Shown: positions 57,144 to 64,000 of the stretch, in pieces
Layout of the letters: every line of letters begins with the position of its first letter
How positions within the stretch are numbered: position 1 is the stretch's first letter
Assembly: GCF_000236805.1 (NCBI RefSeq)
Contig: NZ_AGFX01000011.1
Coordinates: 744,001 to 808,000, forward strand
Direction: 5' to 3'
Origin: Paenibacillus peoriae KCTC 3763
GTDB taxonomy: Bacteria; Bacillota; Bacilli; Paenibacillales; Paenibacillaceae
Length of the DNA: 64,000 bases
Program-made: the position numbers and the translations under genes
Notes under the pieces: generated by a model
What the model was told of the DNA's origin: nothing
Databases searched by the model: none
Seen by the model: only the letters and a program-made list of their open reading frames with translations

Positions 57144-58661
57144 GTGGCTGCCAATGAAACCGCTGCTGCTCCTTCGACAGATTCTTCCAAAGAACGCTGG
57201 CTTGCCTTTTTCGCTATCGTTTTAGGCGCCTTTGTCGCCATTCTGAACAACAGTCTGATCAATGTCGCCATTCCCCGATTGACGACGGATTTAGGATCAA
57301 CGACGACACGTATTCAGTGGGTTATTACAGGTTACACGCTTGCATCCGGCGTAATCGTCCCGATTACCGGATATATGGAGCAGCGTATCGGATACAAAAA
57401 GTTTTTGATACTTGCCCTCAGCGTGTTCTCGCTGGGAACAGGAGTATGTATTTTTGCATGGAGTGATTCTTCCCTGATCGCGGCGCGTGTACTGGCTGGT
57501 CTGGGCGGCGGTGTCATTATGCCGCTGAGTATGACGATTATTTACAAAATCATGCCGCGTGAACAAATTGGGATGTCCCTTGGTATATGGGGGATCGCCG
57601 CAATGGCGGCGCCAGCTGTAGGACCTACGCTGAGCGGCTACTTAATTGAATGGTTTAACTGGCGCTTCTTGTTTATTGTCAGTCTGCCTGTTGCTTTATT
57701 TGCCATTTTAATGGTTATCCTCCTCATCAAAGAGCCGCCTAAAGTAAAGCCGAAGCCGTTTGATCTACCGGGCTTTTTGCTGGCTGCAACTTGCGCTGGA
57801 ACTCTTTTGTACGCACTGACAAACGGTCAGCGTGATGGCTGGACTTCTTTTGGAATCGTATCCCTGCTGTTTATTGCTTTCTGGGCACTTGTCTTTCTCA
57901 TCTATGTAGAAAGCGGCAAGGATAATGCTGTAATTGAAATTTCATTATTCAAGAATTCAAAATATACGATTAGTGTTATTGCCTCCAGTCTGGTCATGAT
58001 GGGGATGTACGGAGGAACGTTCTTAACACCGCTATTTTTGCAAAATATTCAGCGTGTGTCGCCGATTGATACCGGTATTATCCTCATTCCACAGGCCATT
58101 GCCATGGCGGCGATGATGCCTATTGCCGGGCGGTTGTTCGATAAGTTCGGTATTGTGCCTCTGGGTCTTGTAGGTCTGACGCTAACCAGCTTTATGACGT
58201 ATCACCTTCATCAGCTTACGCCAGATACTTCGCATGCCTGGCTGGAAACGGTCATGGCGTTACGGGGGCTGGGAATTGGTATTTGTATGATGCCATTATC
58301 CACGGTCGGGATGAACGCTGTTCATCCAAGCAAGGTAGCCAATGCATCTACAGCATCCAATCTGGTACGTACCGTGGCTGCATCTATGGCGATTGCGGTG
58401 CTGACCGCGATTATGCAAAGCCGTTCGGCAGCTCATGCCCAGCAAATTTCCGAGTCCATTACACAAGACTCGGCTCATACGCTACAAGCGACACTGGGCA
58501 GCTCATGGATGTCATCCATAAGTAGTTTAATCACACTGGATGCTACATCGAGAGGAATTGGGGATACGTTCCTCATTTCATCCATACCGCTGTTTTGCAC
58601 AATTCCACTCATCTTTTTGTTTATTCAGAGGAAGAAAGCAGAGACACAGCCGGAAGCTTAA
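57144..58661 (+). CDS. DHA2-family MFS exporter of the two-adaptor operon
   Basis: A 505-residue, 14-segment proton-driven exporter of the EmrB type. Key segments: VLGAFVAILNNSLINVAIPR near the N-terminus, AAMAAPAVGPTLSGYLIEWF for motif C, and IMPREQIGMSLGIWGI. It is a clear paralogue of the exporter at 49536-51053, of equal length, but the two have different partners. The GTG start at 57144 follows GGAGGGGTCCAT; an overlapping ATG is out of frame. Between two adaptor genes, it is the only pump in the operon. Confidence 0.92.
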   Translation: MAANETAAAPSTDSSKERWLAFFAIVLGAFVAILNNSLINVAIPRLTTDLGSTTTRIQWVITGYTLASGVIVPITGYMEQRIGYKKFLILALSVFSLGTGVCIFAWSDSSLIAARVLAGLGGGVIMPLSMTIIYKIMPREQIGMSLGIWGIAAMAAPAVGPTLSGYLIEWFNWRFLFIVSLPVALFAILMVILLIKEPPKVKPKPFDLPGFLLAATCAGTLLYALTNGQRDGWTSFGIVSLLFIAFWALVFLIYVESGKDNAVIEISLFKNSKYTISVIASSLVMMGMYGGTFLTPLFLQNIQRVSPIDTGIILIPQAIAMAAMMPIAGRLFDKFGIVPLGLVGLTLTSFMTYHLHQLTPDTSHAWLETVMALRGLGIGICMMPLSTVGMNAVHPSKVANASTASNLVRTVAASMAIAVLTAIMQSRSAAHAQQISESITQDSAHTLQATLGSSWMSSISSLITLDATSRGIGDTFLISSIPLFCTIPLIFLFIQRKKAETQPEA

Positions 58662-58732
58662 TCATGAGAAGTACAAAAATATCGACTGGATGGCTTACAT
58701 TATTTCCACGGACAGAAAGAAAGGGAATTATC

Positions 58733-60199
58733 ATGAAAATATTGAGAGTAGAAAGTACATTAGCGGCTTTGGTCCTCGGCGGCGCAGTGTTGGCAGGCTG
58801 CTCCAGTAATAGCGGAGCAGCGCAGGAGATGGTTGTTCCGGTTAAGATCAGCCAAGCACAGCAGGGTATCATTGGACAGGGAAACATCTATACAGGTACT
58901 GTCACACCTTCGGAGACGGTGAATATCGTGCCTAAAGTAGGCGGTAAAGTGGTTGAACTGCCTGTAGATATCGGCTCGGAGGTTCAAAAGGGTCAGGTGT
59001 TGTTCAAACTTGATGATAAGGATACGCGGAACAATGTTGCCAAAGCCCGTGCAGCAGCGGCAGCAGCGGCAGCCGGGGTAAGCAGTGCTCAAGCATCCCA
59101 CGAATCATCCTTGGTTCAAGCCAACTCTGGCGTGGTACAGTCCAAGAGCGGTGTGATTCAATCCCAAAGTGCAATTAATCAGGCGCAGGGTGCAATTAAT
59201 CAGGCCACTACAGCAGTAGAACAGGCGACAAATGGTGTCTCTTCGGCAGCCAATACGGTGAAACAAACACGGCAAGCTTTGGCAGATGCTCAGAAAAATG
59301 TGACACGTACACAAAGCCTGTTTGATGCAGGTGCGAGTACGCAAGCTCAATTAGAACAAGCAAAAACAGCTGTCGTGAACGCGCAAGCGGCTTACGAAAA
59401 TGCACAAAATGCACAAGCTAATGCTCAAGATTCGTTAGTAGCTGCTCAAAAGGCACTTACTACAGCGCGCAACAGCTATGATACAGCAAAAAACAGCTAC
59501 AGTAATGCCAACAGCGGCTATAGCAATGCGCAAAATCAGCTTAAGGTATCGCAAAATACTGCGGTCATTGAGTCTAGCCAGCAATCTCTCAAGCAGGCTC
59601 AACTGAATGTTAGTATTGCGCAAGATGCACAGGACGACACCGTAATTACATCACCGATTAACGGTATTGTAGGTACAAAAAATGCAGAAGTTGGCGAAAT
59701 GGTATCCGCTCAGGCTCCTGCGCTGGTCATTGCCAATCTGAGTACAGTCAATACACTGATCTATGTTCCGGCTGAACAGATCAACAATGTTAAAGTGGGT
59801 GACAAGGTACAGGTTCGTGTAGCAGCATCCAATATTGTAACAACAGGTACAGTTAAAAGTGTAAGCCCGTTAGATGCCAGCGGCAAAGGCTACCCTGTGA
59901 AAATCTCGGTAGCGAACCCGGATATGAAATTGAAATCCGGTATGTTGGCTGATATCAGCTTCGTCGCTGCCAATGCGCAAGAAGGCATTGTTGTTCCTAC
60001 CACAGCAGTTCAAAAGGATCAAGGTAAAGAATATGTATATGTTGTAAACGGAGACCATGCAAAACGCAAGGAAGTGAAAACCGTTCAAACGACAGGCTCA
60101 CAAACACTGATTACCAGCGGCTTGAGCAATGATGAGAATGTAATTGTGAATAACCTGGCGCTGCTATCCGACAATTCTCCGATTACAATCAGCCAATAA
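58733..60199 (+). CDS. Lipoprotein efflux adaptor with long coiled-coil hairpin (HlyD/RND type)
   Basis: A 488-residue lipid-anchored adaptor. Signal peptide with lipobox VLAGCSSNS (Cys about 23). The lipoyl domain VNIVPKVGGKVVELPVDIGS is split by a very long coiled-coil hairpin of about 210 residues rich in Ala, Gln, Asn and Ser, with heptad-like repeats (SGVVQSKSGVIQSQSAINQ, AQGAINQATTAVEQATNG). The other lipoyl half is DDTVITSPINGIVGTKNAEV, then beta-barrel and membrane-proximal domains (VVPTTAVQKDQGKEYVYVV). The open frame extends back to 58595, but the ATG at 58733 gives the signal peptide and has AAAGGGAA at suitable spacing. It follows the MFS gene by 71 bp; no outer-membrane partner exists in a monoderm, so the long hairpin's role is unclear. 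Confidence 0.9.
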   Translation: MKILRVESTLAALVLGGAVLAGCSSNSGAAQEMVVPVKISQAQQGIIGQGNIYTGTVTPSETVNIVPKVGGKVVELPVDIGSEVQKGQVLFKLDDKDTRNNVAKARAAAAAAAAGVSSAQASHESSLVQANSGVVQSKSGVIQSQSAINQAQGAINQATTAVEQATNGVSSAANTVKQTRQALADAQKNVTRTQSLFDAGASTQAQLEQAKTAVVNAQAAYENAQNAQANAQDSLVAAQKALTTARNSYDTAKNSYSNANSGYSNAQNQLKVSQNTAVIESSQQSLKQAQLNVSIAQDAQDDTVITSPINGIVGTKNAEVGEMVSAQAPALVIANLSTVNTLIYVPAEQINNVKVGDKVQVRVAASNIVTTGTVKSVSPLDASGKGYPVKISVANPDMKLKSGMLADISFVAANAQEGIVVPTTAVQKDQGKEYVYVVNGDHAKRKEVKTVQTTGSQTLITSGLSNDENVIVNNLALLSDNSPITISQ

Positions 60200-60280
60200 C
60201 TTGGCTCTAAAATCTACGCATTATTTTTAGTGTTATATATTCGTACTATATAATAGTAAAGATTTATGATGAAAGTATAT

Positions 60281-60321
60281 GCAGGACAGACCACAGCAGC
60301 TTATCGGTCTGTCCTGTTTTT
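60281..60321 (+). terminator. Intrinsic terminator after the efflux operon
   Basis: GCAGGACAGACC pairs with GGTCTGTCCTG around a 13-base loop, followed by five T. Confidence 0.9.
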
Positions 60322-60474
60322 ATGTTATAAAGCATATTTTACATAGGATTAATGTCGGAAAGAGGCTATTTTTGACGAACATTGGTATGATAGGATAGAC
60401 TGAATTGGAAATAGATAGTCTGCTAGACAGGGATTCATTACATTCTCAGATGAGCGATCGGAGGAATTGTAAAA

Positions 60475-61317
60475 ATGGAAGTAAAATTGGTAGTGGATTT
60501 TGATGCTTATGAGAGTGGACAAACGATGGCTAAATTGATTGAGGAGCTGGCAGCCAAGCCGGAGAGCGCGGAGGTTACGGATCTGATTATTGGGGATTGG
60601 GGCGGAGCCTATGAAAATTCGCCTGAGGATTTTATCCCGGTGCTGGTACAGCATAAAGATCAATTTCCGAAGCTGCGCAAGCTGTTTATCGGTGATATGG
60701 AATATGATGAGTGTGAGGTTTCATGGATTAATCAATCGAATCTGTCCCCGCTGCTAGAAGCGTTTCCAGCATTGGAGTCTTTTTATATCAAAGGAAGCCA
60801 GGACCTGAGCCTGGAGCCGCTTCGTCATAGCCACCTTCAGGAACTGGTTATTATTTGCGGTGGTTTGCCTGCCAGTGTCCTCCAGCAAATATATCATGCC
60901 GAGCTGCCTGAGCTGCGCAAGCTGGAGCTATATTTGGGTGTGGACGAATACGGCTTTGACGGTGGTTTGAAAGACGTTTTACCGTTTTTGGACAACAATC
61001 CTTTTCCCAAGCTAACATATTTGGGGCTAAAGGATAGCGAAATACAGGATGAAATTGCGATTGCAGCAGCTAAAGCCCCAGTGATCGGACAACTGGAAGT
61101 GCTGGATCTGTCTCAGGGTACGTTGTCAGATCAAGGAGCAGAGGCTCTGCTGGCAAGTGAAAGCATCAAGGGGTTAAAGCATCTGGATTTGAGCTATCAT
61201 TATATGTCCAGTGAAATGATGCAGCGCTGGAAAAGCTCTGGACTATCTGTGAATGTGGATGATCAGCAGGAAGCAGACGAGGAAGATGATTGGCGTTATC
61301 CGTCATTGACCGAGTAA
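60475..61317 (+). CDS. STM4015-family leucine-rich repeat protein
   Basis: A 280-residue protein that, by context and repeats, belongs to the STM4015 family. N-terminal MEVKLVVDFDAYESGQTMAK leads into LRR-like repeats: LIIGDWGGAYENS, LRKLFIGDMEYDECE, LESFYIKGSQDLSLEPL, LRKLELYLGVDEYGFDG, LTYLGLKDSEIQDEIA, LEVLDLSQGTLSDQGAE and LKHLDLSYHYMSSEMMQRW. The acidic tail (DQQEADEEDDWRYPS) is probably flexible. SD CGGAGGAATTGTAAAA. First gene of a run with STM4014, STM4013 and STM4012 homologues. LRR proteins usually bind other proteins; I infer a docking or recognition role for this cluster, unproven. Confidence 0.85.
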   Translation: MEVKLVVDFDAYESGQTMAKLIEELAAKPESAEVTDLIIGDWGGAYENSPEDFIPVLVQHKDQFPKLRKLFIGDMEYDECEVSWINQSNLSPLLEAFPALESFYIKGSQDLSLEPLRHSHLQELVIICGGLPASVLQQIYHAELPELRKLELYLGVDEYGFDGGLKDVLPFLDNNPFPKLTYLGLKDSEIQDEIAIAAAKAPVIGQLEVLDLSQGTLSDQGAEALLASESIKGLKHLDLSYHYMSSEMMQRWKSSGLSVNVDDQQEADEEDDWRYPSLTE

Positions 61318-61335
61318 TCTGATTGAGGTGGCTTT

Positions 61336-62676
61336 ATGGTTAGGATACCAGACAGTAGTGCCAGCGAGCCGCTTATTTTGTTCGGAAATCCGGGTAATCG
61401 TCGGACTACGGGACTACAAGCGGCGCGTAGCAAATTGAAGCTTCCCCCCGCGGTGGAGGTTTCCTATAGAGATGTGCTGCGAGCCATTCGGGAGAAATGC
61501 AGTCTGGGTGAGCTGATGGCTCAAATAGCTGTGCAAGCTAGGCCAGATCGCGTGCATGGCAGTGTTCATGTGCAACAGAGCATCGTTCGAGTACTGGCGG
61601 AGCAGGCGGGCAATAGTCTGCTGCTTCGTCTGGATGCACCGGGCGAAAGCTTTGAGGTAGAGCGTGAGCTGATCGCTCTTGGCGCTCCGGATGCTGAGGG
61701 GGATGATTCTCTGTTGCCATGCTCGGAATGGACACAAGGTACAGGTATTTCGGCGGCAGAAGCGCGGTGTCTGCAAGAGCAGCATGGCCGTATTTGGCAC
61801 CTGGCACAATGGTTCCGGGGCTATTGTCGTCTGCTGGCCTGGCTGCGGCATGAAGCGGCACTGCTTTGGCCCTTGTCACGCTGGATGAATGATCCGGCGG
61901 AAGTGGCTGTGATGTTTGATAAGCGGCGTTGCAGCGTCGTATTAGGCGAGGCGGGCATAAGGGTTCCGCCAGTGCTTTTACCATCAGACGGAGCATTTCG
62001 TGACCCTACCGATCTGCATACGACAATGAAGATGCGCGGATTTCACCGCGTATTTGTGAAAATATTTTGTGGTTCAGGTGCTTCTGGAGTCATGGCCTAT
62101 CAGGTGCATCCTCAGACAAGGGCAGAGCTGGCGGTGACCACAATTGGAACGGAAATTGTTCAAGGTCAGCGTGTATATTACAATGCGGGACGCCTGCGCC
62201 GTTATACGGACAAGCAGGATATTCATGCCATCCTGGCTTGGCTATGCACGGAAGGGGTACATGTGGAGCGCTGGATTCCCAAAGCGACCCTGAACGGGCG
62301 CGTGTATGATGTGCGACAGCTCGTATGCGGAGCAGAGGCTTGCCATGCGGTTTTACGTTTGAGCCGCAGCCCCATCACGAATCTACATTTACGTAATGAG
62401 CGGCTTTTGCTGGAGGAGGCTGGCTTGTCACCGGGCACGGTGGAATCGATCCAGCTTACTGCGGAAGCCGCCATGAGTGTTTTTCCGGCTTCCAGCGTTG
62501 CTGGACTAGACGTGCTGGTTCCGGCTCATGGCGGTCGTCCCTATGTGCTGGATGTAAATCCGTTCGGAGACTTGCTGTACCGGGTGCAACATCAAGGCTG
62601 GAATCCGTATGAATGGGAAATGCTGCAGCTGACCAATGGAAGTGCGGCTTTGAAAGGAAAGACTGATGATGACTAA
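61336..62676 (+). CDS. STM4014-family ATP-grasp-like protein
   Basis: A 446-residue protein, 18 bp after the LRR gene. The N-terminal 190 residues are a poorly recognisable domain (for example SEPLILFGNPGNRRTTGLQ). The C-terminal half reads like an ATP-grasp ligase: VMFDKRRCSVVLGEAGIRVP (lid entry), FHRVFVKIFCGSGASGVMAY (ATP-binding Lys/Gly loop), VHVERWIPKATLNGRVYDVR and AGLDVLVPAHGGRPYVLDVN then PFGDLL, where the Glu/Asn metal residues of ATP-grasp enzymes would be. Glu to Asp change at the first metal position (LDVN) is seen. It overlaps the next gene by 11 bp. Such enzymes make amide or ester bonds with ATP; the substrate is not known. Confidence 0.83.
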   Translation: MVRIPDSSASEPLILFGNPGNRRTTGLQAARSKLKLPPAVEVSYRDVLRAIREKCSLGELMAQIAVQARPDRVHGSVHVQQSIVRVLAEQAGNSLLLRLDAPGESFEVERELIALGAPDAEGDDSLLPCSEWTQGTGISAAEARCLQEQHGRIWHLAQWFRGYCRLLAWLRHEAALLWPLSRWMNDPAEVAVMFDKRRCSVVLGEAGIRVPPVLLPSDGAFRDPTDLHTTMKMRGFHRVFVKIFCGSGASGVMAYQVHPQTRAELAVTTIGTEIVQGQRVYYNAGRLRRYTDKQDIHAILAWLCTEGVHVERWIPKATLNGRVYDVRQLVCGAEACHAVLRLSRSPITNLHLRNERLLLEEAGLSPGTVESIQLTAEAAMSVFPASSVAGLDVLVPAHGGRPYVLDVNPFGDLLYRVQHQGWNPYEWEMLQLTNGSAALKGKTDDD

Positions 62677-63451
62677 TATGAACCAAATTGTCGGCTCTCA
62701 TGATATTGTCATGATTACGCTGGATACGCTGCGATATGATGTAGCGAAGCTGGAGGAAGAGAACTGCCCGAATTTATGCGGCTCTGGACCTTGGGAAAAA
62801 CGCCATACACCCGGAAGTTTTACCTATGCCGCACATCATGCTTTTTTTGGCGGATTTTTGCCGACGCCTGCGAATACGGATAAGGCTTCACATATCCGGT
62901 TGTTTCACACCAAGGATACAGGACTGCGCACGCATCCAAACACTTGGCTGTTTGATGCTCCGGATATCGTGTCAGGGCTGGAAAATGAGGGCTATCGGAC
63001 GATCTGTATCGGTGGCGTTATTTTTTTCACGAAGAAAAATAAGCTGGCCAAGGTGCTGCCGGGGTATTTTCAAGAAAGCTACTGGCGTATGACGTTTGGC
63101 GTGACGAATCCCCGCTCGACGGAGCATCAGGTAAATCATGCCCTGAAGTTGCTGGAGAAGGCGGACCCGGCACAACGCCTGTTTTTGTTTCTGAATGTAT
63201 CAGCGATTCATGGGCCTAATCATTATTTTGTGGAGGGTGCCGTTAAGGATTCAGTGGACTCCCAGCGAGCCGCCTTGCGGTATGTGGATGGACAGCTTGG
63301 ACGCTTGTTTGATGCTTTGCGGAAGCGGGGCAGGACGTTTTGTATGGCTTTTTCCGATCATGGTACGGCTTACGGGGAGGATGGCTACGAAGGGCATCGT
63401 CTGGCACATGAGGTCGTATGGAATGTGCCTTATCGCGAATTTATTTTGTAA
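62666..63451 (+). CDS. STM4013/SEN3800-family hydrolase (sulfatase/alkaline phosphatase fold)
   Basis: A 261-residue member of the alkaline phosphatase/sulfatase superfamily. First metal aspartate in DIVMITLDTLRYDVA; likely nucleophile Thr in PGSFTYAAHHAFFGGFLPTP (a Thr is typical of phosphodiesterases/phosphonate hydrolases, against Cys/Ser in sulfatases); His in NVSAIHGPNHYF; DH pair in MAFSDHGTAYGEDGYEGHR with the final His. No signal peptide, so it acts in the cytosol, unlike most relatives. Two ATGs at 62666 and 62669 are both possible. It overlaps the STM4014 gene by 11 bp and precedes a radical SAM gene by 46 bp. Confidence 0.88.
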   Translation: MMTNMNQIVGSHDIVMITLDTLRYDVAKLEEENCPNLCGSGPWEKRHTPGSFTYAAHHAFFGGFLPTPANTDKASHIRLFHTKDTGLRTHPNTWLFDAPDIVSGLENEGYRTICIGGVIFFTKKNKLAKVLPGYFQESYWRMTFGVTNPRSTEHQVNHALKLLEKADPAQRLFLFLNVSAIHGPNHYFVEGAVKDSVDSQRAALRYVDGQLGRLFDALRKRGRTFCMAFSDHGTAYGEDGYEGHRLAHEVVWNVPYREFIL

Positions 63452-63497
63452 GGCAATAGAAATATAGAAATCAATCCAGCGCGAGGAGGGAGCAGAA

Positions 63498-64000
63498 ATG
63501 AAAGCCATGAATCCGAACCATCTATACCCAACAGGAGCAACTGCCGATACCTCTTCGGGGAAGGACGTAAGTACGGCATCATCCAGGTCCTCGTGGCCTG
63601 AGAACCCTGATGAATGGGCACGCACGATCCGTGAAGCTCCCTACCGCTCCTATCTGTACTCTTATCCGCACAAAACGGCTTATCGGGCGTTTGATGCACC
63701 GCTTTCATTGCGGGAGTTATGGGAGAAGGAGGAGTTGGAGAGCTACTTTTTGTATATGCATATTCCGTTTTGCGCGGCTCGCTGTGGATTTTGCAACCTG
63801 TTCACCTTGCCGGACAAGCGGCTGGATGTACATAAGGAGTATGTGGATGCGCTTGAAAGACAAGCCCGGCAATGGGCACCTATTATGGGTGGACGACCTT
63901 TTTCACGTTTTGCCATCGGAGGGGGCACACCGACCTTACTGGAGGCGCCTTTGGTCGATCGCTTGTTTGACATTGCAGAGAATATAATGGGACTGGACCC
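63498..64000 (+). CDS. STM4012-family radical SAM protein (cut by window end)
   Basis: The open frame from ATG 63498 (GAGGAGGGAGCAGAA just before) runs past the window edge; about 167 codons are visible. A polar N-terminus of about 45 residues is followed by REAPYRSYLYSYPHKTAYR and the radical SAM CX3CX2C in YMHIPFCAARCGFCNLFTLP, then RFAIGGGTPTLLEAPLVDRL, the HemN/HemW-like layout. Similarity to HemN-type enzymes is only in this fold, and STM4012 proteins form their own group. By synteny with known STM4011-4015 clusters, a second radical SAM gene (STM4011 type) would be expected beyond the window; this could not be checked. Confidence 0.87.
   Translation, partial: MKAMNPNHLYPTGATADTSSGKDVSTASSRSSWPENPDEWARTIREAPYRSYLYSYPHKTAYRAFDAPLSLRELWEKEELESYFLYMHIPFCAARCGFCNLFTLPDKRLDVHKEYVDALERQARQWAPIMGGRPFSRFAIGGGTPTLLEAPLVDRLFDIAENIMGLD

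Noticed and set aside
58595-58732. Start of the lipoprotein adaptor at 58595
   Set aside because: This would overlap the MFS gene and bury the signal peptide; ATG 58733 gives a lipobox at the right distance.
1-64000. CRISPR arrays, tRNA or rRNA genes, insertion sequences and prophage
   Set aside because: No regularly spaced direct repeats, no cloverleaf or rRNA-like stretches, and no transposase, integrase or phage structural motifs were seen in any open frame.

Overview
The window reads as chromosomal DNA of a low-to-moderate-GC, spore-forming Gram-positive bacterium, most likely a Paenibacillus of the polymyxa type. This is inferred from strong AGGAGG-type ribosome binding sites with frequent GTG and TTG starts, a T-box leader, AraR, Fur and Fnr-type operators, a double-headed DynA dynamin, a GerMN lipoprotein, amidases carrying copper-amine-oxidase-like stalk domains, and a ParE/ParC pair. 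I see no rRNA, tRNA, CRISPR array, transposase or prophage gene. The window cuts proC on the left and an STM4012-type radical SAM gene on the right.

Layout. 1-3.4 kb: proB-proA-proC on the minus strand behind a T-box leader. 3.4-5.6 kb: divergent methionine-salvage pair mtnE/mtnU. 5.7-9 kb: a very small ORF, a LysR regulator and a secreted alkaline phosphatase. 9-20.2 kb: a complete [FeFe]-hydrogenase and formate dehydrogenase island. hydE-hydG runs rightward; a DUF2294-like gene, fdhF, a HycB-like ferredoxin, hydA, a second HycB-like ferredoxin, aspA and hydF run leftward, and the two units converge on a shared terminator. Each unit has an Fnr-like palindrome 41.5 bp upstream of its predicted start point. 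The subunit set (FdhF + two HycB + HydA) is that of a soluble formate hydrogenlyase or hydrogen-dependent CO2 reductase, with its three maturases encoded alongside.

20.4-29 kb: a His-rich YmaF protein, leuCD, two tandem stalk/AMIN/amidase_3 cell-wall hydrolases, a GerMN lipoprotein, endonuclease III and small unknown genes. 29-36.7 kb: dynA and a heterodimeric ABC exporter. 36.8-43.6 kb: purT, an acetyltransferase, a CAP-domain protein, a TIGR00266/AIM24 protein, and an SGNH hydrolase coupled to an ABC-2 exporter. 43.6-48.1 kb: parE-parC. 48.4-51 kb: two MarR regulators, the second in operon with a drug exporter. 51.2-52.8 kb: an RluA-type pseudouridine synthase and a methyltransferase. 53-54.6 kb: araA with two AraR boxes inside a nested palindrome.

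54.8-56.1 kb: a Fur-boxed flavodoxin with an unknown partner. 56.4-60.2 kb: an efflux operon with one MFS pump and two adaptor proteins. 60.4 kb to the end: the poorly understood STM4015-4014-4013-4012 cluster (LRR protein, ATP-grasp-like protein, sulfatase-fold hydrolase, radical SAM enzyme). The two items most worth following are this last cluster and the Fnr-controlled hydrogenase/formate dehydrogenase island, where hydE also shows an apparent one-base frameshift at its start.
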